64,000 nt of DNA from assembly GCA_039105265.1 (NCBI GenBank), contig JAPFFF010000009.1, positions 4,154,001 through 4,218,000 on the forward strand. The letters are read 5' to 3'. Position numbers and translations under genes: made by a program. Below the pieces are notes generated by a model. The model was not told the origin of the DNA. It ran no database searches and was given only the letters and a program-made list of their open reading frames with translations. This document shows, one piece after another, positions 1-11,141 of the stretch. The stretch comes from Tritrichomonas musculus (Eukaryota; Parabasalia; Tritrichomonadida; Tritrichomonadidae). Every line of letters starts with the position of its first letter. Position 1 is the first letter of the stretch.

Positions 1-1231
1 ATGCTTTTCTAACAATGATAAATGTTGTAAATGCAACAACATTTAAAGCAACAAATGTGAAACAAAGTGTATTTTTTAATGTTCTGGTATTTTCATAAAA
101 AACAGATAATATGGGGAAAAATGTGAGTTTCATTTCAGTATCATAAAGTCCTCGTCGAATTTGCTTCAGTATCGTAGTAATTCTTTCTTGGTTGTATATA
201 GAAACATTATGTATAATAATGAATTTAGACTTCTTTAAATTTGTAACAAAAATGAATGGAGTGTCACTTTCATTCATTTTCACATCTAACATATTGAATG
301 CATCAAGAGTCATTTTATTGAACACTATATCTTTCCAAAAATAATCAGAAAGATTATAAATCATATTTCTCAATTTTTTATTTTCAATCTCTTGCGTATC
401 CAACTTTTCATTCGTTTGGTTATTTGTCGTAATAGAATCAAAAAGTGGGTACTTGCATTTACTTGAATATACTATAAAAGCAACTCTCCTCTCTTTAATT
501 TGCCTGATATCTGGAAGGCTCCAAAAACTATCAAAAGGAAAAAAACTATATCCGCGTATGATTTTTAAACTCTTCGATTTTGTTATCTTTTGTATAATAT
601 AATCGTTTTCGTTGTGATAATAATAAAATACGCCAGCACTAACTTCTTTAGAAAAATAAATATGATCAGAAATCTGCGGTAAAAAAACCTTATATTTACG
701 AATTTTTTTACACTGCTGAAAATCCTTCAAATGGAAAACCAAAGCTGGATAGTTTGAAGATTTTGGATTAAAAGATGGACAAACTGTACTTAACAAATTC
801 TTTTCTTTATAATTTAATAATAAATGATAAAAAACAGTTTGAACATTACCAGAATCGTGAATTTGATTATCTGTTTGAGCGAGTGAAAGATTTTTTGAAT
901 TAAATGCTTCAACAATATCTTTTTTTGTAAATAAAGATATGGTTTGATGGTCAAGAACTATAAAGCACGGTAATTCTTTTTCTTTTATTAGATAAAATTC
1001 ACAAAATTCACTGTTTTCTTCAAAATTAACATCGAGTGTCCCTTCTTTTTTATTTTTTTCGAGCGATAATACAAATATATCCCATTGATTTCGTAATTGA
1101 ATATCGAAATCAGAAATTGCTTTGTTTGAATGAAAAAAAATCATTACACGTTTTCTCAAGGAAAGAGATTTGATTTCCATATAATTGTTATCTTCTATAT
1201 GAATTCTGAAAAAAAGAAGAAGAAGAATCAT
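1..1231 (-). CDS. Thioredoxin-fold ER/secretory membrane protein, partial (C-terminus off the left edge)
   Basis: An uninterrupted minus-strand frame of 410 codons runs from an ATG at 1231 off the window edge. The N-terminus (MILLLLFF) is a short hydrophobic signal peptide. The next ~90 residues read like a thioredoxin fold (strand RVMIFFHS, then ELPCFIVLD with a likely cis-proline), but no CXXC redox pair is visible. A second similar stretch (TPFIFVTN) lies near residue 310. The visible end has a hydrophobic segment (LCFTFVALNVVAFTTFIIV) followed by RKA, which fits a single membrane anchor. Family knowledge: redox-inactive thioredoxin-fold domains occur in PDI-like ER proteins and act as chaperones or scaffolds. 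The role here is inference. A later in-frame ATG at 1180 is possible, but it would remove the signal peptide. Confidence 0.6.
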   Translation of the reverse strand, partial: MILLLLFFRIHIEDNNYMEIKSLSLRKRVMIFFHSNKAISDFDIQLRNQWDIFVLSLEKNKKEGTLDVNFEENSEFCEFYLIKEKELPCFIVLDHQTISLFTKKDIVEAFNSKNLSLAQTDNQIHDSGNVQTVFYHLLLNYKEKNLLSTVCPSFNPKSSNYPALVFHLKDFQQCKKIRKYKVFLPQISDHIYFSKEVSAGVFYYYHNENDYIIQKITKSKSLKIIRGYSFFPFDSFWSLPDIRQIKERRVAFIVYSSKCKYPLFDSITTNNQTNEKLDTQEIENKKLRNMIYNLSDYFWKDIVFNKMTLDAFNMLDVKMNESDTPFIFVTNLKKSKFIIIHNVSIYNQERITTILKQIRRGLYDTEMKLTFFPILSVFYENTRTLKNTLCFTFVALNVVAFTTFIIVRKA

Positions 1232-1453
1232 TTGATCTGATACCAATTTACACCTTCATTTTTTATTTATCAAATAATAAAATGTAATAACATGCAGCTT
1301 ATAATGATGAATCAACCATTTTTCCCATAAATTTCCTTTAAATTGTTTAAATAAAATAATTATTACTTCCGATAAAAAGACACTAAAGAAAGACATGTAT
1401 ATAAACATAATATTTAAAAAACATAATAAAACACATAAATTATAACAATATTA

Positions 1454-3187
1454 TTATTGAACCATAGCCATCTTTCTTGGTCTTGTTGGTCTAACTACAC
1501 TTTTTCTCTTTCTCTCAGTATACACAATTAAATCTTGTTCAAGCTCATCCATTCTCTTTCTCAGTTGATTATTTTCTAATTGAAGAGCAGCTAATTCATC
1601 TTGATTAGCATTAACAGACATCATGTGCTCACGAATAAGAGCTGTCTCTTTCTCTGCATTTGCCATTCTTTTAGAATATTGATCTAAAAAAGATTCTGTT
1701 GAAGATAATTTTGACTTCAGTTCGTCTCTTTCTTGTTTCAATGAAGCAACAGCTTTTTCATAGGCTGATATATCATCTTCAAGTCTTGCACCAGATAATT
1801 TCAGAGAATAAATTTCTTCTAACGTTGATTTCTTTTCTTCTTTGAGCTTGGTATATTTTTCTTTAAGTTTTTGATATTGCTCTTTAAGATTCATATAATC
1901 AGAAAGTGTAACGTTAGAGAAATTATTATTGAAACCATTCATATTATTTGGAATAAAGTTAAAGTTAGGATTGTTATTGTTGTTATTTGGATTAAAGTTA
2001 AAGTTGGGACCATTATTGTTGTTATTAGGATTGAAGTTAAAGTTTGGATTATTAGTGTTATTAGTTGGATTTGAATTGATATTGAAATTGGGGTTCATTA
2101 AATTATTTGGATTCATGCTATTATTATTATTCTTAAAAAGATTATTAGGATAAGAAATTGATGGATTTGGTGGAATATTATCGTTGCACAAAGGAAAATT
2201 CATATAATTTGTAGAATTATTATAAAATCCTTGTGGATTCATTTGAAATTGATTTTGAATTGAATTTAATAATTGCTGGTGTTGCAATAATTCCTGCTCT
2301 TTTAGTTTAAGTTTGTTCTCAAGTTTATGAATTTGTGATTTAACTGATTTATCTGATTTTTTGCTTTTCAACTTTTTTATTTTCTCTGTTAAATCCTGAT
2401 TTTTTTCTTTCATTTCTTCAATTTCTTGATCTTTTATCTGAATTTTTTTTTGAATTTCATCTAGCTGATTCGTCGCCATATGAGCAGCTTGAATCTTTGC
2501 ACTTAGTTGTGAAACTTGTTTTTCAAATTGCTTATTTGCTGATTTAACTTTAATTAATTTTTTCTGCAATAGTTCATTTTCACCTCTTAATTTAATCAAT
2601 ATATTCTCTCTTAATCCAATTGATTCTTGTGTCTGCTTATGTATTGATTCAAGTTGCTGAATTTGATAACCTGCTTTTTCAAGTTTAACTTGCATTTCCT
2701 CAACGAGAGATTGATATTTTTTTAATTGGTTATTTTCATCTACAAGCTGTTCTTTCTGATTTGTTAAATCGGTTACTTTACTTATTAACGTTGATTCTTT
2801 TTCTTTTGATGATTTTACTTCAGATTTTAAATTTTGAATTTGTTCTTGTAAATAAACATGCTCGTTTTGAGCATTATAAAAATCTTTCTTTTTTTTCTGA
2901 AGTTCACCACCTGCTAAATCTTGCGCTTTTTTTTTCATTTTTATTTGAGATTCTAGATGTTCACAATTTGTTTGAAGGGTCTGATTCTGACTGTGTAATG
3001 CTAACGAGCGTTGATTTTTATCTGATATTGTTGATTTAAGCTTAAGAGCTGTTTCTTGATTTGCGGATAGTGCATCTTGTAAACATTGAATTTTATCTTG
3101 CTGTTCTTTTATTATTTGATCTTTTTGATTAATTTGGGATCTAAGTGAGCTAAGCAATCTTTCATCAGGATATGAGGAATTACTCAT
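1454..3187 (-). CDS. Coiled-coil protein with an Asn-rich low-complexity middle
   Basis: This 577-residue protein starts MSNSSYPDE. Residues ~10-310 and ~435-560 are almost continuous heptad-type coiled coil rich in Lys, Glu, Gln and Leu. Between them (~residues 320-430) lies an Asn/Pro/Phe-rich segment with repeated NPNFNFNPNNNNN units, encoded by a short tandem repeat at about 1950-2150. The C-terminus is basic (RKRKSVVRPTRPRKMAMVQ), possibly for nuclear or microtubule binding. No catalytic domain is recognised. The layout suggests a structural or scaffold protein with a disordered hinge. The gene is complete; its neighbour on the same strand is the phosphatase upstream at 3490. Function is unknown. 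Confidence 0.8.
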   Translation of the reverse strand: MSNSSYPDERLLSSLRSQINQKDQIIKEQQDKIQCLQDALSANQETALKLKSTISDKNQRSLALHSQNQTLQTNCEHLESQIKMKKKAQDLAGGELQKKKKDFYNAQNEHVYLQEQIQNLKSEVKSSKEKESTLISKVTDLTNQKEQLVDENNQLKKYQSLVEEMQVKLEKAGYQIQQLESIHKQTQESIGLRENILIKLRGENELLQKKLIKVKSANKQFEKQVSQLSAKIQAAHMATNQLDEIQKKIQIKDQEIEEMKEKNQDLTEKIKKLKSKKSDKSVKSQIHKLENKLKLKEQELLQHQQLLNSIQNQFQMNPQGFYNNSTNYMNFPLCNDNIPPNPSISYPNNLFKNNNNSMNPNNLMNPNFNINSNPTNNTNNPNFNFNPNNNNNGPNFNFNPNNNNNNPNFNFIPNNMNGFNNNFSNVTLSDYMNLKEQYQKLKEKYTKLKEEKKSTLEEIYSLKLSGARLEDDISAYEKAVASLKQERDELKSKLSSTESFLDQYSKRMANAEKETALIREHMMSVNANQDELAALQLENNQLRKRMDELEQDLIVYTERKRKSVVRPTRPRKMAMVQ

Positions 3188-3489
3188 ACTTTATCACTTT
3201 AATCCGTTTATATTTAAACAATTCTCAAAATTTTTGAAAAATTTTACTTTTTGTTTATTCTCTTGCAGATCAACCAATCAAGCAATATTTTAAAACAAAG
3301 GAATTGTGTTGCAAATCGCTATTAACATGAAAGATTAGTATTTACTATATCGTATTAATTAATATGAAAATATTTGATTTAATAATTATTTCGAAAGAAA
3401 ATGTTTTCCATTTAGAATAGTTAGATATAATAGTTTTTTAATTGAATAAATAAAAAATAAATAAAAATAAAAACACACAGAAAAGGAAA

Positions 3490-4578
3490 TCATGGGCGCA
3501 AACCCGAAGTTGCCCTTCTCTGGCGATACTGTCCTGAAACGCCTGATGATGAAGAAAAAGAAGTGGATGGAGATGATGACTTAACAACTTTTCTTTTCTT
3601 TGCTGTTGTAGTTGACGTGTAAGTAGATTTGGCACTCTGACTTCTTCTTGGGGAATCAGATAAATTAGTTTTAGTTATTGTTTGTCTTGCAATATTTAGG
3701 ATAGCTGTAGTAATAACGAGATTCGAATCAACTTTTATGATCGCACCTTTATTTTTAAATTCGTTGCAATAAGCAGGAGCTGAAAAAACTGTTATAACTG
3801 ATCTATCTGGTGCAAAGGGAAACTCTATTCCTTGCATTGCGACTTGGTGTGCTCGAATTAGAACCGAAAATCTGCTTTTTGCAAGAAATCTTTTAGCTGG
3901 ATTTAGCCCCCAAACATAAGTAACACCTCTATCACTTGGTCCCCACTCGCGAACATTTCTATCTGGATCAGACCATAAAAGATCAGCAAGTAAACCTGAT
4001 TCTGGAATATTTGTAGGTCTTTGAATTACTTTGATTTGGGTTAAAGATTCAAGTTGTGGCGATACACCACCGTGCACGCAAAAAATTCGGTTTGATATGA
4101 CGGCCGCAATAGGAATCCATTTAAATAATTGGCAAAATTCCGAAAAAACAGCTCTATTTTGTTTAGCAATACATTCAGCGGCAAATCCATATAATTCAGT
4201 CATTTCTTGTGATTCATGGTTTCCTCGTAACATATAAATATTGTCAGGATATTTGAGTTTATAAGCCAATAGTAAGCAAATAACTTCAAGGCCTTGAGGT
4301 CCACGATCAATATAATCGCCTAAAAATAAATATCGAGAACTTGGAAGAGGAGCATCTAATGCAAATAGGCGTAATAGATCCTGGAACTGACCATGAATAT
4401 CACCACAAATGTTTAATGGTGGCTTTAATTCAAGTAGGGTTGTTTCTGATGCAAATACTGTACGAGCGGATCGGATCAAAAACAATACGTCTGAAGTTGA
4501 TAAATGATAGTGGAGAACGCGCATATCGGTTAAGTGCGAAATAATAGAGTCAAGACGTTCATCTGAGCTCAAATCCAT
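3490..4578 (-). CDS. PPP-family serine/threonine protein phosphatase (PP1-like catalytic subunit)
   Basis: The protein is 362 residues from an ATG at 4578. All metal-binding signatures of the PPP family are present: GDIHGQ (59-64), GDYIDRGPQG (87-96), RGNHESQE (118-125) and VHGG (168-171). RAHQ and FSAPAYCNEF lie near residues 243 and 267; the family form of the latter is SAPNYC. These residues hold two metals and dephosphorylate Ser/Thr in protein substrates. After the catalytic core (~residue 300) there is a Ser/Thr-rich basic tail with KKRK that could target the nucleus or be phosphorylated. It is transcribed away from a second PPP gene at 6181. PP1 is the closest subfamily by motif wording, though trichomonads have many divergent members. 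Confidence 0.93.
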   Translation of the reverse strand: MDLSSDERLDSIISHLTDMRVLHYHLSTSDVLFLIRSARTVFASETTLLELKPPLNICGDIHGQFQDLLRLFALDAPLPSSRYLFLGDYIDRGPQGLEVICLLLAYKLKYPDNIYMLRGNHESQEMTELYGFAAECIAKQNRAVFSEFCQLFKWIPIAAVISNRIFCVHGGVSPQLESLTQIKVIQRPTNIPESGLLADLLWSDPDRNVREWGPSDRGVTYVWGLNPAKRFLAKSRFSVLIRAHQVAMQGIEFPFAPDRSVITVFSAPAYCNEFKNKGAIIKVDSNLVITTAILNIARQTITKTNLSDSPRRSQSAKSTYTSTTTAKKRKVVKSSSPSTSFSSSSGVSGQYRQRRATSGLRP

Positions 4579-6180
4579 ATTAAATATCTGATATTAAATA
4601 AAAATTTAATTAGTTCAAGATTGAACAGATTCTTGAAAATTGAAGCCAAAGGTCAATTTATTCACAATTTTATCAAACGCTATTTTATGTAAAAAATCAG
4701 TTTACATATTATTCATGTCAAATGATTATTCATTTTAATCTTGGTTATTTATATATTTAATTTAAAAAAACAACCAAAAAAACATTTATTCTTTTGTGAC
4801 AAATCAACTGTTCTATTATAGTTATAAATATTCATGGTTTAAAACATATTTTTTGCCATTTTATTATTTGTTTTCAACGTACAATTTTTCAAAGTATAAT
4901 CACAAAAATTTAAGTTTTTTCATATAAAAAGTTGAAAAAATTCAAATTCGCTATTTCAAATTTTTATGTAATAATGAATATAGCCTATATCTTTATAATA
5001 ATAACTCCTTTTGCTTTTTCATATTGGCATAATTGATACAATTAGCTTTTTTATTTTTTCCCCAATGATTTTTTATATGATGCTTTTTTGAAAGAACTTT
5101 GATTTACTTAATAATAATAATCAAAAATAACAGCACCAAGACAATGTATGCAATATATGATATACAAAACGTGTGATTGCAGTAATATTATACAATAAAT
5201 ATATTTTTGTCGATATTCGATTAAATATTGTTATAACGAGGATTAACGGAACTTTTTTGAGTCTCTTTTTCAAAATATTCTAATCATTGATCAAATATTG
5301 AAAAACAGAAAGGAATAAAATTATTCTCCCAAAAATGAAATCTGATCTAAATGGAAAATCAAATCTTTTATTTTCAAAATAAATAAAAATACTTTTCAAA
5401 AATATTATACTTTATTAATAAAATAAAATTGCTCTTATTTCATTGATTTAAAATATTTTTGGCCAAAGTTTTTCTCAGATATATTTGTTTTAAAACAAAT
5501 AATATAATTTTATGAAAAAGCTGGATAATAGTGAAAATAGAAGTGGAATTTCAAATGAATTGAATTTGATTTTTATTCATTGCTATAGTGTGCTATCGAT
5601 AACTGTGTAATATTCTAAATAATTATATTAATTTTTATTAAAAAAAAGAAACAGTGCAATTTTTCCAATATCACCAAAGTTATGACAAAATTTTTATAAA
5701 ATAACTTTTATCGGCTAAACCAACTCTTTCATTCTGCAATAATGATTGTTGTGAATGACAAATAATAATAATAAAAAAAATAAATATAAAATAAGATAAA
5801 ATCACAAATAACGTCATTTAATTGAAATTTTATACTCAGAATTTTTCAAATAAACCATAATTTCATTAATCCATATTTTTTTTTGTTTTGTTTTTTGTTT
5901 TCTATTTTTAACATATTTTTTTGTTATAATAACAGTTTATTATTCAAAAAATGAATTATTTCAATATTTCTAAAATGTCTCAAATGATGTCGGAAAGTTA
6001 GACAATTGAATGCACTTTTTTGAAGAATTAACTTTTTCATAAATCTACTTTCAAAAATTGATTGATTTTTTCTGATGTTGGGTTTTATAAAAACAAAGTT
6101 TGAATAGTATAAAATTTTTTTTGAATTAAGTAACTAACTTTTCAAGTTTTTGAAATCTTTATAAGTTTTTATTGCTAAAA
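4579..6180. other. 1.6-kb AT-rich spacer between two divergent phosphatase genes
   Basis: Very AT-rich with many short A and T runs and stops in all frames. I see no gene, RNA or repeat here. Both flanking genes point outward, so both promoters must lie in this stretch. I could not identify a convincing trichomonad initiator motif by eye. Confidence 0.6.
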
Positions 6181-7416
6181 ATGAAATCTAAATTTAAGCT
6201 CTTACTAGAACAGTTTTTACCAGCAATATACCAAGACCAAAAGTTAGTTGCCAGTGGCATGATTCAACTCACACTCCCGAGAGTGCCATCGGAACAAGTT
6301 GTTGATATATGTGAAAATGCTAAAAAAATATTTATGGAAGAACCATCAATTATCAATCTATACTCGCCTATTACTATAGTTGGAGATATACATGGACATA
6401 TTCTTGACCTTTTTCGCATCTTAAGCAAATTTGGAATGCCTCCTCGTAAAAAATTTGTTTTTTTAGGTGATTTGGTCGACAGGGGTGAATTTTCAACGGA
6501 AACTGTTATTATTGTCTTTTTATTGAAAATTATTTATCCTGATAACATTTTTATTATTCGAGGAAATCATGAATTTTCTTTCTTATGCCAGCAATCAGGA
6601 TTTTTCAACGAAATTATTGATATTTATGGGGAGCCATCGGTTTTTAATGCCTGCGTCAATGCTTTTTCTTACATTCCACTCGCTGCGAAAATTGATGGAA
6701 GCTACCTCTGTATTCATGGAGGAATTGGAGCTAATTTTACTTCATTAAGCAGTTTTAGAACTCTTCGCAGACCCATCAAAGATTATGATTCTGAATGTTT
6801 CATTGATTCTGTTCTTTGGAGTGATCCGACCCTAAAAACCGAATATTACGCACCATCTACACGAGGAAGTGGCTATCTTTTTGGAGCATCAGCTGTATCA
6901 GAATTCTGTGCAAACAATGATATAAAAATGATTATTAGGGGCCATGAATGTGTTCAGGAAGGTGCCGAATTTTGGTTTGATAATAAACTTGTTACTGTCT
7001 TTTCAGCTTCAAATTACTGCGGTTATGAGAAAAACAAATCAGCAATACTCGAAATCACTTCGTCAAACAGTTATCAAGTTCATAGTTATTCACCATTACC
7101 CATGTTAAGCCGATCCAACGTATTTTTTGGTGCGAGACCACCAATAGAACCACCTTGTTCACCTCCCAGACCTCACTCATTTCAAAGAATTCCAAATTTT
7201 TCCAAAACCTTCTCTTCTCCAAATTCAGATGTATTATCTTTAAAGCCACAAGATAAGATTCAACAATCAGTTTCCTATAATAATAATAATTTCCCATCTT
7301 TGTCCCTTCCAGAATCATTCCCTCTTATTTCACATAGATTTGGTACTAAAAAGCCAGGGCTCGTTCGTCCAGGTCTTGCATCGCCTAGATCCAGAAGAAA
7401 ATCTAATATTTACTGA
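6181..7416 (+). CDS. PPP-family serine/threonine protein phosphatase with a proline/serine-rich tail
   Basis: The first ATG is 6181 (411 residues). PPP signatures are GDIHGH (68-73), GDLVDRG (96-102), RGNHEF (127-132), HGGIG (~178), RGHE (~256) and FSASNYC (~277). The family form GDxVDRG is kept. The core ends near residue 310. A ~100-residue tail follows, rich in Pro, Ser and Phe, with a basic end (SPRSRRKSNIY). It is clearly a paralogue of the gene at 3490-4578 but well diverged. It probably acts on phospho-Ser/Thr proteins, with the tail giving targeting or regulation. Substrates cannot be told from sequence. Confidence 0.92.
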   Translation: MKSKFKLLLEQFLPAIYQDQKLVASGMIQLTLPRVPSEQVVDICENAKKIFMEEPSIINLYSPITIVGDIHGHILDLFRILSKFGMPPRKKFVFLGDLVDRGEFSTETVIIVFLLKIIYPDNIFIIRGNHEFSFLCQQSGFFNEIIDIYGEPSVFNACVNAFSYIPLAAKIDGSYLCIHGGIGANFTSLSSFRTLRRPIKDYDSECFIDSVLWSDPTLKTEYYAPSTRGSGYLFGASAVSEFCANNDIKMIIRGHECVQEGAEFWFDNKLVTVFSASNYCGYEKNKSAILEITSSNSYQVHSYSPLPMLSRSNVFFGARPPIEPPCSPPRPHSFQRIPNFSKTFSSPNSDVLSLKPQDKIQQSVSYNNNNFPSLSLPESFPLISHRFGTKKPGLVRPGLASPRSRRKSNIY

Positions 7417-8210
7417 CATTTTATTATCTTTTTATGTTAGTTTTTTGTTATCTAAACTATAACCATTAGTTTTAATCAAAATATGCACATTTATTTTTTC
7501 AATTACAGCGTTTTCAAGATGAGTTTGCAGAATAGAAAATTGTGAGATTTTCGTTATTTTTCACTCAAAAAATTGAATAAATTTATAAACTTTTTGTGTA
7601 TCATACACATTATTTTAAACAAATATACATTGAAAATAATTATGTCTAAAATAATGTGGATGATAGTAAACAATTCAAAATTTATCTTGAGAAAAGTATT
7701 GGAGCAAATGCAATTAAATTCCAATTATTATGCGCAATAAAATTAATTAGAAAGAATAGTTTTCTGATTTTGTTGAACAGTTTTCAATTTTAACTGGAGA
7801 ATTAAGGGTGGAGTCTCAAAATTTTTCGCCACTAAAAAATTTGAGAGGAAATATTCAAAATTTAATTTAATTTTTGCAAACCCCTTAAATACCTTCTCTG
7901 TTTGAAATTGATTGAAGTTATTTTAAATTAATATCAACTATGAGTGTGGTTATAACATAACGCTTTGTGTTTTTTTTTTTTTTTTTTTTTTTATTTTTTG
8001 GGTTTATCAAGATAAAAATCGATTTCATTTTTTTTTTATTTTTAAAGGTGGAGTCTCAGTGATATTATTTCTCAAAAAGTTTATTTTGGCATTATTACTT
8101 TTTTCTAACAATTTTTTAGTAGGATCATAGACTATGTTTTTTAATTATTACCTTATTCACAAAAAGTTTCACTTTTTCAAGTAATATTTGCTATTTTTTA
8201 AGGCAAAACT
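7417..8210. other. AT-rich spacer with a poly-T run
   Basis: No gene is seen. A 23-nt T run sits at 7970-7992. The 12-mer GGTGGAGTCTCA occurs at 7807-7818 and again at 8047-8058 in direct orientation; it may be chance or the trace of a small insertion. The rest is AT-rich sequence with stops in every frame. Confidence 0.5.
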
Positions 8211-8438
8211 TTAATATATTTTGTTTATATTGGTATATTTAGAATTGTCATCAGATGCTCCATATGATGCAAAAGTCAAATAAAAAACCGATATTTCTTT
8301 GATGTTCCGACGTACAAATAAAAGATTGTCTAATTCATCGTTGTTTGATTCACTTTTACCTATTAAATATTTATCATCTATAAATTTGAATTGACCATTA
8401 GATGGTGAAATTATAATTTTGGTTAAATTTAACATCAT
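8211..8438 (-). pseudogene. Relic of a BspA-like LRR_5 surface/repeat protein
   Basis: A 75-codon minus-strand fragment reads DDKYLIGKSESNNDELDN then LLFVRRNIKEISV. This matches the link between LRR_5 blocks in trichomonad BspA-like proteins, where FARRDIK-type wording is followed by IPSFI repeats. The reading frame stops before a full leucine-rich unit appears and nothing LRR-like is seen on either side. I judge it an isolated remnant, not an expressed gene. The family match rests on motif memory, so confidence is moderate. Confidence 0.4.
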
Positions 8439-8843
8439 TTTTTCAATTCTTTCACACTTGGTGGAAAAGAATTTCTTTGGTATTTTACATAAATGAAAAT
8501 GTATTTACATAAATTGTTTTAACTGATAAATAATTTTTTTTTTTTCAAAATATTTATAATAATATAATATAGATATCAATTGTGTTGTTAATTTTACAAT
8601 TCATAAAACAAATTTCAACTTATGGATTTAATTAATGTGAAATAATTAAGTTGAAACACGATCTCTTTTGCAACGGTTCGTCTTGTTTTTTCTCCTCTCA
8701 ACAAAATTTTATGTCTTGTTTTTTTTCCCTTCACAAATATTTAATGTCTTGTTTATGTCTCGTTTTTATTATTTAAATATTTTGTGAAAATAAAAACTTT
8801 GTTAAGTGAAGTTAAATTTTGGTTTGAAAATTTTAAATTTCGA

Positions 8844-10602
8844 ATGTTCGGAAAGAATAAAAGCTTAATAATTTCTTTTGATAGATCAATTCATCAAGAT
8901 AGCTCAGATGAAAAAGATCCTACATTATTTTCACAAGAACTACAAAAATATATTGACTCAAAGAAAGAATTTTATAGCTCAGTTTTAAACTATTAGGAAG
9001 GTTCAGATTGCAGTGATGATGAATTCAAGAGTTTAATTAAAATCATTGACGTTCAACAATTTGATAAAAGCGACAAAGAATATGAACATTTTTTATTAAT
9101 GATAGAGCATATATCTAACAATCACCATCGTGATGAAATATTTTTGAAGAAAATTTTCCAAATTTTACAATATTATAAAAATCAAATTAAAAAAACCTTG
9201 TCAAATCTCCAAATTTTTAACATATTCAGGGCCAACAAAATGCTTCTCCTTTTTCTTATTGAAAATGAAATAATCGAAGTTGATGAAAATATTTTTCGAG
9301 AAATTAACAATACATATGAGAACAATGGAAATCGTTACTGCGACTTTTTCTATCCAGAAATCAAAAAATTCTTAGACCAAAGTCAGAGAGAAGAAATTGA
9401 AGCAAAACTTTTATCAAAAGAAGATAATATTTTTGAACAATTTGATGAAAAGCGACATAAAGGTGAAAACGATTCATATATATGTACATTAATTCGAGAA
9501 GATTCATATGATGATTTTATAAAATATGTCAATCGAACAAATATCAATTTAAAAAGTGACATTGTTTCATCAATTTATGAAACCAACAGATTCTTAAATG
9601 AGAAAAATCCAACATTGATTGAGTATGCAGCATTTTTTGGATCAATTCAAATTTTTCAATTTTTGATGATAAGTCAAGTTGAATTGAAACCTTCATTGTG
9701 GCTTTATACAATTCATTCAAAAAACGCAGATTTAATTCATTTGCTAGAATACAATAAAGTTCCTCCACCAAAATACGATAACACAAATATCTATACTCAA
9801 TGTTTAATTGAATCAATCAAATGCCATCATAATGATATTTGTGAATACATCAAAAATAATTTGATTGAATTTGATAGAATTGATTCAAAAGATTATGAGA
9901 ATACAATTTCAAGTATTCTTTATTATCACAATTATTTCAATTTTCCAAATGATTTTGATACAGATGATGAATTCTTTTATTTATGCAAATTTAAATATGA
10001 AGAATTAGTTCGACTTTTTGTTGAAAAGAAAGAAAAATTCATAATTGAACTTATAAGAAAGAATAATTATGCTTTAAAACTAAGCGATAAAACAAATTAT
10101 AATGTTTTGATATTTTATTATTCAATGCTAAAACAAACAAAAATTGAGACAAGAATTTGTGAAAATAATCTTTCAATAAAAAAAAATTGCAATTCCTCCT
10201 TCTGTAACTTCAATTGAAGAAAGTGCTTTTGAAGGATGTTCATCATTAACACAAATCTCAATTCCTCCTTCTGTAACTTCAATTGGAGAAAGAACTTTCA
10301 GAGATTGTTCATCTTTGACACAAATCACAATTCCTCCTTCTGTAACTTCAATTGGATCTTGTTCTTTCACTGGATGTTCATCATTAACACAAATCACAAT
10401 TCCTTCTTCTGTAACTTCAATTAGATCTTATGCTTTCGATCAATGTTCATCACTAACACAAATCACAATTCCTCCTTCTGTGACTCTAATTGGAGATGAA
10501 ATTTTCAGAGGATGTTCATCATTAACACAAATCACAATTCCTTCTTTTATAAATCCAGATAATCTTTTAATACCACCAACAACAAATATTATTACATTTT
10601 AA
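8844..10602 (+). pseudogene. DUF3447-type ankyrin protein fused to BspA-like LRR_5 repeats, with two breaks
   Basis: First in-frame ATG is 8844. The N-terminal part (QELQKYIDSKKEFYSSVLNY, then FLLMIEHISNNHHRDEIFLK) and the region LIEYAAFFGSIQIFQFLM match the large trichomonad family with a helical N-domain followed by DUF3447/ankyrin repeats. An in-frame TAG lies at 8994-8996, and the same frame then runs to 10217. At the A-run near 10175-10185 the reading frame shifts by one base and LRR_5 units (IPPSVTSIG..F..CSSLTQIT) continue to 10602. These families are often joined in trichomonads. Either the gene is decayed by one stop and one homopolymer frameshift, or one of these is an assembly error. 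Function, if any, would be protein binding. Confidence 0.72.
10192..10550 (+). repeat. Five tandem 69-bp LRR_5 units
   Basis: Each 69-bp unit encodes 23 residues of the form ITIPPSVTSIGxxxFxxCSS followed by LTQ. The DNA copies are nearly identical, differing mainly at the variable positions before Phe. Such similarity points to recent unit duplication or gene conversion within the array. Confidence 0.85.
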
Positions 10603-11141
10603 ATAATAAAAAAAATTTTCGCATTTTTTTTTCAATTTATATTTTATATTTCGAATAAAAAGTTTTAACAAGATACAATATTGCACATTGTTTTTAATTT
10701 AAAAATCGTTCATATATTGAATTTGAGATGATTCAATTTATATTTTGTTAAGATATTTTGGAAATAAATATAGAGTAAGGATACCTTCAAAGCCTATTTT
10801 TCAGGTTTTGGAGGGAGATTTTGTAAAAAAAAAAAAAAAAAAAAGAATTGACATAAAAAGACTCAAAAACATTACCATTCAATTTAAAAAATAAAATATC
10901 TTGGAAATTTCTGCATTAACCGAAATATATTACATTAAAATTAATATCTTCATGTGCCAAAAATTATTAGTATTTATTTGCTAAAAATGCTACTTTTTTG
11001 AATTACTTCAACCAGATAAATATAGAAAATATGCGGCTTGAAAATTGAATACCCTTTCAAATTTTCCGATCAAAAAATTGAATGCCGTTAATACGCCACT
11101 TGAATGCCGCAACTTGTTTCAAATTGTTAAATAAATACCAA
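10603..11141. other. AT-rich spacer with a poly-A run
   Basis: No gene is seen. A 20-nt A run lies at 10825-10844. Near 11060-11115 the words AATTGAATGCCG and ACTTGAATGCCGCAACTT recur; they resemble the outer edge of the transposon end at 41498-41519 but are too short to call. Confidence 0.45.

Noticed and set aside
2761-3039. Hydrophobic plus-strand frame as a membrane protein
   Set aside because: It is the shadow of the coiled-coil gene on the opposite strand.
7807-8058. Direct 12-mer GGTGGAGTCTCA as the target duplication of a ~240-bp element
   Set aside because: No inverted ends, poly-A end or internal structure supports an element between the two copies.
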